From: Rhodoferax sp. | Lineage (GTDB): Bacteria > Pseudomonadota > Gammaproteobacteria > Burkholderiales > Burkholderiaceae_C | Reading direction: 5' to 3' | Assembly (NCBI RefSeq): GCF_025354435.1 | Contig: NZ_JANXMU010000062.1 | Location: forward strand, 1 to 50,537 | DNA length: 50,537 nucleotides | Shown here: positions 29,212-38,660 of the stretch, in pieces | Layout of the letters: the number at the start of each line of letters is the position of its first letter | Position numbering within the stretch: the first letter of the stretch is position 1 | Notes under the pieces: generated by a model | The model's input: the letters and a program-made list of their open reading frames with translations, nothing else | Database searches by the model: none | Told to the model about the DNA's origin: nothing | Program-made: the position numbers and the translations under genes

Positions 29212-29834
29212 ATGTCTCGGAGGGCAATCACGTTCAGCCGCGCCCGGTCCAGGAACGCCCGCCGCTCCTCACCCGGCTCTACCTGCATCGGCGTGCCAAA
29301 GGTTACCGAGCACAGCACCGGCACCGGAATCACCTCGCCCTTGGGCATGACGCGCTGCACGTTGTGGATCCAGGTGGGCACCAGCACCACCTGCGGAAAC
29401 TGCACCGCCAGGTTGAACAGCCCGGCCTTGAAGGGCTGGGGTTCGGGCGCAAAGCCCCGCGTGCCTTCGGGAAACAGGATGATCGAGTCACCGCTCTCCA
29501 GCGCGTCCACCAGTGGCTCCAGCGGGTCTTGCTCCACGCCTGCCGCATCCTTGGTGCGGGCCCGGTCCACGTAGATGGCGTTGAACACCGCGCTGGTAAA
29601 CCATTTCTTGAAGCGCGACCCGGCCCAATAGTCTTTGGCGGCGATAGGGCGGGTGATGCTGCGCAGCTCGGTGGGCAGGGCGGCCCAGATCAGGACCAGG
29701 TCGATGTGGCTCTGGTGGTTGGCGAAGTAAATGCGCTGTTCGGCCTTGGGCGGACAGCCGTGCCAGCGGGCCTGGGCCCCGGTCAGCAGCCGTACGATGC
29801 CTAACAAAATGAAACTGGTGAACTTGGCGAGCAT
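29208..29834 (-). CDS. PlsC-like 1-acyl-glycerol-phosphate acyltransferase
   Basis: A 208-residue acyltransferase with an N-terminal hydrophobic segment. The catalytic HX4D motif is NHQSHID (about 39-45) and the glycerophosphate-binding motif is FPEGTRG (about 127-133). It would acylate lysophosphatidate or a related lysolipid. It overlaps the CdsA-like gene and is first in this minus-strand operon; upstream lie a repeat copy and a divergent transporter operon. The main PlsC of the cell may be elsewhere, so a specialised role is possible. Confidence 0.85.
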   Translation of the reverse strand: MLAKFTSFILLGIVRLLTGAQARWHGCPPKAEQRIYFANHQSHIDLVLIWAALPTELRSITRPIAAKDYWAGSRFKKWFTSAVFNAIYVDRARTKDAAGVEQDPLEPLVDALESGDSIILFPEGTRGFAPEPQPFKAGLFNLAVQFPQVVLVPTWIHNVQRVMPKGEVIPVPVLCSVTFGTPMQVEPGEERRAFLDRARLNVIALRDI

Positions 29835-29872
29835 GGCTGCGATGATAAACGGGCAGGGTGGCGCGCCCGGTG

Positions 29873-29940
29873 TTTTGTATATAAAAAGTGCTTCTAGCGC
29901 ACTATCTATTTACGCTAGTAGCTATGAAATATGTAGTATT
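29873..29940 (-). repeat. Copy E of the dispersed palindromic repeat in the divergent spacer
   Basis: Read on the minus strand: ATACTACATATTTCATAGCT, ACTAGCGTAAATAGATAGTG, then CGCTAGAAGCACTTTTTATA. It matches copies G and J closely. It sits between the acyltransferase start (29834) and the leader of the first sugar-binding protein, so it is transcribed or promoter-proximal on at least one side. Confidence 0.85.
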
Positions 29941-30004
29941 TTCTAACAAATCGAGGGAAAGCCCTAGTATTCATAATTCGTTAATTAATGAAAAATTACG
30001 ATCC

Positions 30005-30029
30005 TCAGCGCGGCATGGTGCCGCGCTGA
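30005..30029 (+). promoter_or_regulatory. Perfect hairpin in the leader of the first sugar-binding-protein gene
   Basis: TCAGCGCGGCA (30005-30015) and TGCCGCGCTGA (30019-30029) form a perfect 11-bp stem with a 3-nt centre, 60 bp before the ATG. No T run follows, so it is not a terminator. It may be an mRNA 5' stabilising structure or an operator; TTAATTAAT at 29981-29989 just upstream recurs in the leader of the second transporter. Confidence 0.45.
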
Positions 30030-30088
30030 ACCCAACCTTTGCCCAGGCCTCCCAAACCTGCGAGGCGGCAAATCCAGGAGACAGATTG

Positions 30089-31339
30089 ATGATGAAGCTT
30101 TCCAAAGTGGCGCTGGCCATGGCTGTTGTGGTATCCGCTGGCGCATTGCACGCCGGTGAAGTCGAGGTGTTGCACTACTGGACCTCGGGCGGCGAGGCCA
30201 AGTCGGTAGCCGAGCTGAAGAAGATCATGCAGGCCAAGGGCCACGTCTGGAAAGACTTCGCCGTGGCCGGTGGCGGTGGCGACAACGCCGCCACGGTGCT
30301 GAAGAGCCGGGTGGTGTCGGGCAACCCGCCAGCCGCTGCCCAGATCAAGGGCCCGGCCATCCAGGAATGGGCTGCTGAAGGCGTGCTGGCCAACCTGGAC
30401 AGCGTGGCCAAGGCTGAAAAATGGGACAGCCTGCTGCCCAAGGCCGTGGCCGATGGCATGAAGTACAAGGGTAGCTACGTCGCCGTGCCAGTCAATGTGC
30501 ACCGCGTGAACTGGATCTGGGCGAACCCCGAAGTGCTGAAAAAAGCCGGTGTGGCCGGCATGCCCAAGACCTACGCCGAGTTCTTTGCTGCGGCCGACAA
30601 GATCAAGGCTGCGGGCCTGATCGCCGTGGCCCACGGTGGCCAGAACTGGCAAGACTTCACTACCTTTGAGTCGGTGGTGCTGGGTGTCGGTGGTGCCAAG
30701 TTCTACAGCGATGCGCTGGTCCGCCTGGACCCCAAGGCGCTGAACAGCCCCACCATGAAGACCTCGCTGGAAACCTTCCGCAAGATCAAGGGCTACACCG
30801 ACGCCGCCTCCGCAGGCCGCGACTGGAACCTGACCACCGCCATGGTCATGCAGGGCAAGGCCGGCTTCCAGTTTATGGGTGACTGGGCCAAGGGCGAGTT
30901 CCTGGCCGCTGGTAAGGTGCCGGGCAAGGACTTCCTGTGCGCTGCCGCCCCCGGTACCGCCACGTCTTACACCTACAACATCGACTCGTTCGCCATGTTC
31001 AAGCTCAAGTCCGCCGATGCGCAAAAAGCCCAGGGCGACCTGGCTGCCGCCATCATGGGCACCGAGTTCCAGGAGATCTTCAACCTGAACAAGGGCTCCA
31101 TCCCGGTGCGTTTGAACATGAACCTGGACAAGTTTGACGACTGCGCCAAGCAGTCGGCCAAGGACTTTGTCAGCACCGCCAAGACCGGCAGCCTGGTGCC
31201 GTCCATCGCCCATGGCATGGCTGTCAGCCCTGCCGCCGAAGGCGCGATCAAGGACGCCGTGAGCCAGTTCTGGAACGACGACAAGATCACTGTCGATGCG
31301 GCCATGAAGAACATTGCCTCCGCGGCCCAGACCAAGTAA
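30089..31339 (+). CDS. Sugar ABC transporter substrate-binding protein 1 (GtsA-like)
   Basis: Periplasmic CUT1 solute-binding protein, 416 residues. Signal peptide of ~22 residues ending ALHA before GEVEVLHYWTSGGE. VLHYWTSGGEAKSV, VAGGGGDNAATVLKSR, GNPPAAAQIKGPAIQEWA and [15 protein letters not shown] closely recall the glucose/mannose-binding GtsA of Pseudomonas. AGGAG (30076-30080) lies 8 nt before ATG 30089; a longer reading from 29888 runs through a repeat copy and is rejected. It is first of a binding protein-permease-permease-ATPase set and is followed by a strong hairpin, which would keep it more abundant than the permeases. Confidence 0.88.
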   Translation: MMKLSKVALAMAVVVSAGALHAGEVEVLHYWTSGGEAKSVAELKKIMQAKGHVWKDFAVAGGGGDNAATVLKSRVVSGNPPAAAQIKGPAIQEWAAEGVLANLDSVAKAEKWDSLLPKAVADGMKYKGSYVAVPVNVHRVNWIWANPEVLKKAGVAGMPKTYAEFFAAADKIKAAGLIAVAHGGQNWQDFTTFESVVLGVGGAKFYSDALVRLDPKALNSPTMKTSLETFRKIKGYTDAASAGRDWNLTTAMVMQGKAGFQFMGDWAKGEFLAAGKVPGKDFLCAAAPGTATSYTYNIDSFAMFKLKSADAQKAQGDLAAAIMGTEFQEIFNLNKGSIPVRLNMNLDKFDDCAKQSAKDFVSTAKTGSLVPSIAHGMAVSPAAEGAIKDAVSQFWNDDKITVDAAMKNIASAAQTK

Positions 31340-31351
31340 TTCTTCGGTCTC

Positions 31352-31390
31352 GCCCCCCGCCTGTGGTTCGCCGCAGGCGGGGGGCTTTTT
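31352..31390 (+). terminator. Strong stem-loop with T run between binding protein 1 and permeases
   Basis: GCCCCCCGCCTG (31352-31363) pairs perfectly with CAGGCGGGGGGC (31374-31385) over a 10-nt loop, followed by TTTTT. It stands 12 nt after the binding-protein stop and 23 nt before the first permease. As the permeases have no other evident promoter, it is probably a leaky intra-operon terminator or 3'-end stabiliser. Confidence 0.8.
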
Positions 31391-31412
31391 GTCCACTGCG
31401 AGAGCGAAATGT

Positions 31413-32294
31413 ATGAAATTGAATTTTGAGCAGTCCCTGCCCAAGCTGGTGATTGCGCCCGGCTTTGTGCTGGGCTTTGCCTTTATCTACGGGCTGATGA
31501 TCTGGAACGGCGTGCTGTCCATGACCGCGTCGCGCATGCTGCCCAACTACGACGAATTCGTCGGCCTGGCGCAGTACGCCAAATTGTTCGAGATGGACCG
31601 CTGGTGGCTGGCCCTGAAGAATCTGGGCATCTTCAGCGTGCTGTATGTCGGCGGCGCGATGCTGATCGGCATGGCCCTGGCCATTGTGCTGGACCAGAAG
31701 GTCCGCGCCGAAGGCCTGCTGCGCACCATTTACCTGTACCCCATGGCGCTGTCGTTCATCGTCACCGGCACGGCCTGGAAGTGGATGCTTAATCCCAGCC
31801 TGGGGCTGGAAAAGCTGATGCACGACATCGGCTGGACCAGCTTCAGCTTCGACTGGCTGGTGCAAAGCGACACCGCCATCTATTGCGTGGTGATCGCCGG
31901 CATCTGGCAATCGGCCGGGTTTGCCATGGCGCTGTTTTTGGCAGGGCTGCGCGGCATCGACGACAGCATCATCAAGGCCGCGCAGATCGACGGTGCCAGC
32001 CTGCCGCGCATCTACTGGCGCATTATTTTGCCGATCCTGCGCCCGGTGGTGTTCTCCACCATCATGGTCTTGTCGCACCTGTCCATCAAGAGCTTCGACC
32101 TGGTGATGGCTCTGACCGGCGGCGGCCCCGGCTACGCCACCGACGTGCCCGCCACCTTCATGTACGTGATGAGCTTTACCCGCGGCCAGATCGGCCTGGG
32201 TGCGGCCAGCGCCACCATGATGCTGGCCACCGTGGCAGCCATCGTGGTGCCCTATTTGTACAGCGAACTGCGGAGCAAACCCCATGATCGGTAA
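31413..32294 (+). CDS. Sugar ABC transporter permease 1 (MalF/UgpA family)
   Basis: CUT1 inner-membrane permease, 293 residues, six predicted helices. The EAA-loop that docks the ATPase is AAQIDGASLPRIYWRIILP. ATG 31413 (MKLNFEQSLPKLVIAPGF) is used; a longer reading from 31314 passes through the terminator. It overlaps the next permease by 11 nt. The closest look-alike in the window is the permease at 35749, the corresponding gene of the second transporter. Confidence 0.9.
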   Translation: MKLNFEQSLPKLVIAPGFVLGFAFIYGLMIWNGVLSMTASRMLPNYDEFVGLAQYAKLFEMDRWWLALKNLGIFSVLYVGGAMLIGMALAIVLDQKVRAEGLLRTIYLYPMALSFIVTGTAWKWMLNPSLGLEKLMHDIGWTSFSFDWLVQSDTAIYCVVIAGIWQSAGFAMALFLAGLRGIDDSIIKAAQIDGASLPRIYWRIILPILRPVVFSTIMVLSHLSIKSFDLVMALTGGGPGYATDVPATFMYVMSFTRGQIGLGAASATMMLATVAAIVVPYLYSELRSKPHDR

Positions 32295-33138
32295 GAGTCT
32301 TTCCCGTGTGCTGATCTACGGCGTACTGTTCATAGCAGCGCTGTTTTTCCTGGCACCCATGTATGTGATGCTGGCCACCTCGTTCAAGGACGCGGAAGAA
32401 ATCCGCAGCGGCAACCTGCTCAGCCTGCCGCACGGCCTGAACTTCGAAGCCTGGACGCTGGCCTGGTCCAGCGCCTGCACCGGCACCGACTGCCGGGGGC
32501 TGCAACCCTTCTTCTGGAACTCGGTGCTGATCGTGGTGCCTGCGGTGATCATCTCCACGCTGTGGGGCGCGATCAACGGCTACGTGCTCAGCCTGTGGAA
32601 GTTTAAGGGCAGCGAAGTGCTGTTTGGCTTCATGCTGTTTGGCGTGTTCATGCCGTTCCAGGTGGTGCTGTTGCCGATGAGCCAGATTCTGGGCTGGCTG
32701 GGCATTTCCAGCTCGGTCTACGGTCTGATTTTTGTGCACTGCCTGGCCGGTCTGGCGGGCACCACGCTGTTCTTCCGCAACTACTACGCCGCCATCCCCA
32801 AAGAGCTGGTGAACGCCGCGCGTATCGACGGCGCAGGCTTCTGGCGCATCTTTGTGCGCATCATCGTGCCGCTGTCCACGCCCATCGTGATGGTCACGCT
32901 GATCTGGCAGTTCACCAACATCTGGAACGACTTTTTGTTTGGCGTGGCCTTCAGCGGTGCCGACAGCAAGCCCATCACCGTGGGCCTGAACAACATGGTC
33001 AACACCACCAGCAGCGTGAAAAACTACAACGTCGACATGGCAGCCGCCGTGATCGCGGGCCTGCCCACCATCCTCATCTACGTGCTGGCAGGCAAATTCT
33101 TCGTTAAAGGACTCACAGCCGGTGCTGTGAAAGGATAA
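32284..33138 (+). CDS. Sugar ABC transporter permease 2 (MalG/UgpE family)
   Basis: Second CUT1 permease, 284 residues, six helices; EAA loop AARIDGAGFWRIFVRIIVP. SACTGTDCRGLQPFFWNS in the first periplasmic loop contains two Cys that could pair. It follows permease 1 with an 11-nt overlap and precedes the ATPase by 6 nt. Together they form the heterodimeric channel. Confidence 0.9.
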   Translation: MIGKSLSRVLIYGVLFIAALFFLAPMYVMLATSFKDAEEIRSGNLLSLPHGLNFEAWTLAWSSACTGTDCRGLQPFFWNSVLIVVPAVIISTLWGAINGYVLSLWKFKGSEVLFGFMLFGVFMPFQVVLLPMSQILGWLGISSSVYGLIFVHCLAGLAGTTLFFRNYYAAIPKELVNAARIDGAGFWRIFVRIIVPLSTPIVMVTLIWQFTNIWNDFLFGVAFSGADSKPITVGLNNMVNTTSSVKNYNVDMAAAVIAGLPTILIYVLAGKFFVKGLTAGAVKG

Positions 33139-33144
33139 AAAGCT

Positions 33145-34215
33145 ATGGCATCCGCACTTCACATTCAAGGCATCCGCAAAACCTTTGGCAGCGGCGACAA
33201 AATGGTCGAGGTGCTCAAGCGCATCGACATCGACGTGGCCCCGGGCGAATTTTTGATCCTGGTCGGCCCGTCCGGCTGCGGCAAGTCCACCTTGCTCAAC
33301 ATCATTGCCGGGCTCGAAGAGCCCACTGAGGGCGACATCCGCATTGGCGACCGCAACGTGGTCGGCGTGGCCCCGGCCCAGCGCGATATTGCCATGGTGT
33401 TCCAGAGCTACGCGCTATACCCCACGATGAGCGTGGCAGAGAACATCGGCTTCGCGCTGGAGATGCGAAAAGTGCCCAAGGCCGACCGCGAAAAGCGAAT
33501 TAACGAAGTCGCGGCCATGCTGCAAATCACCCACCTGCTGGACCGCCGCCCCGCGCAGCTCTCTGGTGGCCAGCGCCAGCGCGTGGCCATGGGCCGGGCC
33601 CTGGCGCGCAAGCCGCAGCTGTTTTTGTTTGACGAACCGTTGAGCAATCTGGATGCCAAGCTGCGCGTCGAGATGCGCGCCGAAATCAAGCGCCTGCACC
33701 AGGTCAGCGGCATCACCAGCGTCTATGTGACCCACGACCAGATCGAAGCCATGACCCTGGGCAGCCGCATCGCCGTGATGAAAGACGGCGTGCTGCAACA
33801 GTTGGGTACTCCCGACGATATCTACAGCCGCCCGGCCAATACCTACGTGGCCAGCTTCATCGGCTCACCTACTATGAATTTAATAGCTGGTCGTGCAGGT
33901 ACTGCCGACGCTAGTGGCCAATTTTGTATACAAGGTGCGAATCTGCCGCTGGACTGCCCGCTGCCCGGCGTGGACACGCTGCTGGGCCTGCGCCCCGAGC
34001 ACATCGAACTGGCCGATGCCTCCCCCTGGCGCGGCGAGGTCAGCCTAGTCGAACCCACCGGGGCCGATACCTACGTGGTGGTCAAAACCGCATCGGGCTT
34101 GGTCACCGTGCGCACCGCCCCGCAGGTCGGCGTCAAGCCTGGCGACACCGTGGGCCTGCACGTGGCGGCTGCGGATGTGAGCTGGTTTGATGCGAAAAGC
34201 GGCGTGCGGATGTAG
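33145..34215 (+). CDS. ugpC: Sugar ABC transporter ATPase 1 (MalK/UgpC family)
   Basis: CUT1 ATPase, 356 residues. Walker A GPSGCGKST, Q loop MVFQSYALYP, signature LSGGQRQR, Walker B LFLFDEPLSNLD and the switch His in VTHDQIEAM. The C-terminal OB/TOBE regulatory domain starts near 240. Residues about 242-264 (from TMNLIAG to CIQG) are encoded by an in-frame repeat copy (33869-33933) that the paralogue at 37473 lacks at the same place. The symbol denotes the family; the transported sugar is not shown. Confidence 0.9.
   Translation: MASALHIQGIRKTFGSGDKMVEVLKRIDIDVAPGEFLILVGPSGCGKSTLLNIIAGLEEPTEGDIRIGDRNVVGVAPAQRDIAMVFQSYALYPTMSVAENIGFALEMRKVPKADREKRINEVAAMLQITHLLDRRPAQLSGGQRQRVAMGRALARKPQLFLFDEPLSNLDAKLRVEMRAEIKRLHQVSGITSVYVTHDQIEAMTLGSRIAVMKDGVLQQLGTPDDIYSRPANTYVASFIGSPTMNLIAGRAGTADASGQFCIQGANLPLDCPLPGVDTLLGLRPEHIELADASPWRGEVSLVEPTGADTYVVVKTASGLVTVRTAPQVGVKPGDTVGLHVAAADVSWFDAKSGVRM
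33869..33933 (+). repeat. Copy F of the dispersed palindromic repeat, in frame in the ATPase 1 gene
   Basis: CTACTATGAATTTAATAGCT, then GGTCGTGCAGGTACTGCCGA and CGCTAGTGGCCAATTTTGTA follow copy J nearly base for base at the arms. It is AT-rich with codons rare in this genome (TTA, ATA). It falls at the start of the regulatory domain and leaves the frame open. Confidence 0.85.
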
Positions 34216-34260
34216 TGCCGCCAGTCTCTTCCCTGTTTTCAGGGAAAACACCTGTGTTAT

Positions 34261-34288
34261 TTGTATTTAATTAATAAATACTTAATAA
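34261..34288 (+). promoter_or_regulatory. Candidate promoter of the second transporter
   Basis: TTGTAT (34261-34266), a 16-nt spacer and TAATAA (34283-34288) resemble a sigma-70 promoter in an AT-rich patch inside GC-rich DNA. TTAATTAAT (34267-34275) in the spacer also occurs upstream of the first binding protein (29981-29989) and may be a shared regulator site. Not verified by any start-site evidence. Confidence 0.35.
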
Positions 34289-34296
34289 GTTCGGGT

Positions 34297-34342
34297 GGCG
34301 CAGTGCAGGCCCGGATGCAAGGGGCCTGCCGATGGCTGCGCC
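34297..34342 (+). promoter_or_regulatory. Nested stem-loop in the leader of the second transporter
   Basis: Outer stem GGCGCAG (34297-34303) with CTGCGCC (34336-34342), inner stem GCAGGCCC (34305-34312) with GGGCCTGC (34322-34329). It lies 83 nt before the binding-protein ATG. No T run follows and it matches no riboswitch I know; probably a structured mRNA leader. Confidence 0.4.
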
Positions 34343-34424
34343 CATACCCTCACGGGCACGGACCTGGGGCATAGAACCCTGGGCCGGCCGGTGATTTCAC
34401 TACCAAAATGACAGGAGACATGGG

Positions 34425-35663
34425 ATGAAAAAGACAATCATGGGCTTGGCGCTGGCCGCCGCTTTCAGTGGTCCGGCTATGGCGCAGCAAAGCGTCGAAG
34501 TGCTGCACTGGTGGACCGCCGGTGGCGAGGCTGCAGCGCTGGGCGTGCTCAAGGGCAACCTGGAAAAGCAGGGCATCAAGTGGAACGACATGCCCGTCGC
34601 CGGTGGCGGTGGCGAGCAGGCCATGACTGCCGTGCGTGCCCGCGTCACCGCAGGCAACCCACCCACCGCCGTGCAGATGCTCGGCTTTGACATCCAGGAC
34701 TGGGCTAAGCAAGGCGTGCTGGCCGACCTGAACGACGTGGCCGCTAAAGAAGGCTGGGACAAGACCGTACCCGCCGCGCTGCAACGCTTCTCCAAATACA
34801 ACGGCAAGTGGGTCGCCGCACCGGTGAACGTGCATTCCACCAACTGGGTCTGGGCCAACAAGGAAGTGCTGGCCAAGGCCGGTATCACCTCCGACCCCAA
34901 GACCTGGGACGAATTCATTGCCGATGGCGAGAAGCTGCAAAAGGCGGGCTTCATCGCCCTGGCCCACGGCGGCCAGCCCTGGCAGGATGCCACCATGTTT
35001 GACGGCGTGGTGATCTCCACCGGCGGTGTGGATTTCTACCGCAAGGCCTTCATCGACCTGGACCCGAAATCCCTGAACTCGCCCACCATGCTGAAGGCCT
35101 TTGACCGCATGTCGCAACTGCGCAAGCTGGTCGACAAAGACTTCTCCGGCCGCGACTGGAACGTGGCTTCGGGCATGGTGATCAGCGGCAAGGCCGGTTT
35201 CCAGATCATGGGTGACTGGGCCAAGGGCGAGTTCATCGGTGCCAAGAAGGTGCCGGGCAAAGACTTCTCCTGCTTCCGCGTTCCCGGCACGCAAGGCGTG
35301 GTGTCGTTCAACTCCGACCAGTTCGCCATGTTCAAGGTGGGTGCCGACAAGGTAGCCGCCCAGACCAAGCTGGCCTCGGCCATCATGGAGCCTGGCTTCC
35401 AGTCGGCCTTTAACGTCGTCAAGGGCTCGGTGCCTGCGCGTACCGACGTGTCTGACAAGGACTTTGATGATTGCGGCAAAAAGGCCATGAAGGACTTCGC
35501 CGAAGCCAATGCCAAGAACACCTTGGTGGGTTCCATGGCGCATGGCCACGCCGTGCCTGCGTCCATCAAGAACGCTTTCTACGACGTGATCACCCGCCAC
35601 TTCAATGGCCAGATCGACTCGAAGAAGGCGGTCGTGGAATTGGCCGCAGCCGCCAAGTCCTAA
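34425..35663 (+). CDS. Sugar ABC transporter substrate-binding protein 2 (GtsA-like)
   Basis: Periplasmic CUT1 binding protein, 412 residues, with a signal peptide ending PAMA before [10 protein letters not shown]. It shares with protein 1 the VLH(Y/W)WT.GGE start, VAGGGG, GNPP.A.Q, the (N/S)PTM helix, GDWAKGEF and KDF stretches, so the two are paralogues. GGAG (34412-34415) lies 9 nt before the ATG. It too is followed by hairpins and then by its own permease and ATPase genes. Glucose/mannose is the best guess from resemblance to GtsA. Confidence 0.88.
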   Translation: MKKTIMGLALAAAFSGPAMAQQSVEVLHWWTAGGEAAALGVLKGNLEKQGIKWNDMPVAGGGGEQAMTAVRARVTAGNPPTAVQMLGFDIQDWAKQGVLADLNDVAAKEGWDKTVPAALQRFSKYNGKWVAAPVNVHSTNWVWANKEVLAKAGITSDPKTWDEFIADGEKLQKAGFIALAHGGQPWQDATMFDGVVISTGGVDFYRKAFIDLDPKSLNSPTMLKAFDRMSQLRKLVDKDFSGRDWNVASGMVISGKAGFQIMGDWAKGEFIGAKKVPGKDFSCFRVPGTQGVVSFNSDQFAMFKVGADKVAAQTKLASAIMEPGFQSAFNVVKGSVPARTDVSDKDFDDCGKKAMKDFAEANAKNTLVGSMAHGHAVPASIKNAFYDVITRHFNGQIDSKKAVVELAAAAKS

Positions 35664-35668
35664 GCGCT

Positions 35669-35725
35669 GACAGGGCGGGTTTTCGCCCTGTCCTTGTGCG
35701 GGCCGACGCGCTAGCGTCGGCCTTT
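35669..35725 (+). terminator. Two successive hairpins between binding protein 2 and permeases
   Basis: GACAGGGCG (35669-35677) pairs with CGCCCTGTC (35684-35692); then GGCCGACGC (35701-35709) pairs with GCGTCGGCC (35714-35722) over GCTA, followed by TTT. The place is equivalent to the single hairpin of the first transporter, supporting a role in lowering downstream expression. Confidence 0.6.
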
Positions 35726-35748
35726 CCATTTCCCTCGTAAGGTCCTGC

Positions 35749-36615
35749 ATGAAAGCTGGTTTTTTACCCAAGCTGCTGATCACCCCCAGCGCCTTGCTGG
35801 TACTGGTGTGCGTCTACGGCTACATCATGTTCACCATTTACCTGTCGTTCACCGCTTCGACGCTCATGCCGCAGTACGAGTGGGCGGGCACCACCAACTA
35901 CGTACGCCTGATGGGCCTGGAAAACTGGTCGGTGGCGCTGTCGAATCTGTGGGTGTTTGCGTCGCTGTACATCGTGATCGCCATGGCCCTGGGGCTGACG
36001 CTGGCGATTCTGATCGACCAGAAAGTGCGCGCTGAAAGCGGCCTGCGCTCGGTGTTTTTGTACCCCATGGCGCTGTCCTTCATCGTCACCGGCACGGCCT
36101 GGAAATGGCTGCTCGACCCGGGTGTCGGCCTGGAGCACACGATGCAGACCCTGGGCTGGAGCAACTTCGCCTTCGGCTGGATCAAGGATTCGGAAATGGC
36201 GATTTACTGCGTGGTGATTGCCGCCGTGTGGCAAACCACCGGCTTTGTGATGGCGATGTTTCTGGCCGGCCTGCGCGGGGTCGATTCCGAGCAGATCAAC
36301 GCCGCCCGGCTGGACGGTGCCAAGAGCTGGCAGATCTACCAGCGCATCATCATTCCGCAGCTCGGGCCGGTGTTTATCTCGGCCTTTGTGATCCTGGCGC
36401 ACATGGCCATCAAGTCCTATGACCTGGTGATCGCGCTGACCAATGGCGGCCCGGGCCGCTCCACCTGGCTGCCCTCGGTCTTCATGTACCAATACACCTT
36501 TACCCGCAACGAAATGGCCGTGGGTGCCGCCAGCTCGGTGCTGATGCTGGTGGCCATCGGCGTGGTGGTGCTGCCGTACCTGTACGGCGAAATGCGGAAG
36601 GTCAAAAATGGATAA
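35749..36615 (+). CDS. Sugar ABC transporter permease 3 (MalF/UgpA family)
   Basis: CUT1 permease of the second set, 288 residues, six helices; EAA loop AARLDGAKSWQIYQRIIIPQ. LYPMALSFIVTGTAWKW is identical in wording to permease 1 (31413), showing common descent. It overlaps the next permease by 8 nt. Confidence 0.9.
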   Translation: MKAGFLPKLLITPSALLVLVCVYGYIMFTIYLSFTASTLMPQYEWAGTTNYVRLMGLENWSVALSNLWVFASLYIVIAMALGLTLAILIDQKVRAESGLRSVFLYPMALSFIVTGTAWKWLLDPGVGLEHTMQTLGWSNFAFGWIKDSEMAIYCVVIAAVWQTTGFVMAMFLAGLRGVDSEQINAARLDGAKSWQIYQRIIIPQLGPVFISAFVILAHMAIKSYDLVIALTNGGPGRSTWLPSVFMYQYTFTRNEMAVGAASSVLMLVAIGVVVLPYLYGEMRKVKNG

Positions 36616-37468
36616 GACCTTGTCGCGCGTTCTGCGCATCGCCCTGTATGCCGTGCTGGTGGGTACGGCGCTGCTGTTCATCCTGCCGGTGTACGTGATG
36701 GTGGTGAATTCGCTCAAGCCGCTGGACGAGATCCGCAACGGCAACCTGATGTCGCTGCCGGTGGATTGGACCCTGGCCCCCTGGCGCAGCGCCTGGAGCA
36801 CCGCGCAAATCGGCGTGCAGGCCACGGGGCTGAAGCCCTACTTTTTCAACTCGTTTCTGCTGGTGATTCCGGCGGTGGTGATCTCCACGCTGATCGGCGC
36901 GCTCAACGGCTACATCCTCACGCAGTTCAAGATGCGCTTTGCGCACGCGCTGTTTGCGGCCATGCTGTTCTCGGTGTTTATTCCGTTCCAGATCGTGCTG
37001 ATTCCCATGGCCAAGACCCTGGGTTTTCTGGGGCTGGCGGGCACGGTGAAGGGGTTGATTTTTGTGAACGTGGTGTACGGCATTGGCTTCACCACGCTGT
37101 TCTTTCGCAACTACTATGCGGCGTTTCCCACCGAGCTGATCCGCTCGGCACGCATGGATGGGGCTAACTTCTTTGGTGTGCTGCTGCGCATCCTGCTGCC
37201 CAATAGCGCGCCCATCATCGTGGTGACGGTGATCTGGCAGTTCACCAACATCTGGAACGAGTTTTTGTTTGGCGCATCCTTCAGCGACTACACCTCGTTC
37301 CCGCTCACCGTGGCCCTGAACAACCTGGTGAGCAGTTCCACCGGGGTGAAGGAATACAACGTGCATTTCGCGGGGGCCTTCATCGCTGCGATTCCCACGC
37401 TCATCGTCTACCTGGTGTCGGGTAAATACTTCGTCCGCGGCCTGATGGCCGGGTCTGTCAAGGGTTGA
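36608..37468 (+). CDS. Sugar ABC transporter permease 4 (MalG/UgpE family)
   Basis: Second CUT1 permease of this set, 286 residues, six helices; EAA loop SARMDGANFFGVLLRILLP. VTVIWQFTNIWNEFLFG matches permease 2 (VTLIWQFTNIWNDFLFG). The ATPase gene follows after 4 nt. Confidence 0.9.
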   Translation: MDKTLSRVLRIALYAVLVGTALLFILPVYVMVVNSLKPLDEIRNGNLMSLPVDWTLAPWRSAWSTAQIGVQATGLKPYFFNSFLLVIPAVVISTLIGALNGYILTQFKMRFAHALFAAMLFSVFIPFQIVLIPMAKTLGFLGLAGTVKGLIFVNVVYGIGFTTLFFRNYYAAFPTELIRSARMDGANFFGVLLRILLPNSAPIIVVTVIWQFTNIWNEFLFGASFSDYTSFPLTVALNNLVSSSTGVKEYNVHFAGAFIAAIPTLIVYLVSGKYFVRGLMAGSVKG

Positions 37469-37472
37469 ACAC

Positions 37473-38588
<1,116 letters not shown>

Positions 38589-38592
38589 AGAT

Positions 38593-38660
38593 TTTTTAGA
38601 AAAAATAGGCTGCTAGTGCAGGTAGTACCTACGCTGGTAGCTATTAATTCAGTAGTATTT
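38593..38660 (-). repeat. Copy G of the dispersed palindromic repeat between convergent genes
   Basis: On the minus strand: ATACTACTGAATTAATAGCT, ACCAGCGTAGGTACTACCTG, then CACTAGCAGCCTATTTTTTC. It fills the 71-nt gap between ATPase 2 and the oppositely oriented DUF1479 gene. Its outer base overlaps the latter's stop codon (38660-38662). Its palindromes might act as a bidirectional terminator. Confidence 0.88.

Noticed and set aside
29888-30088. 67-residue N-terminal extension of the first sugar-binding protein
   Set aside because: It covers repeat sequence and the leader hairpin; ATG 30089 has AGGAG and gives a proper signal peptide.
34229-34246. TTCCCTG-TTTT-CAGGGAA hairpin after ATPase 1 as a terminator
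   Set aside because: No T run follows on the plus strand; only AAAA precedes further sequence, so termination is not supported.
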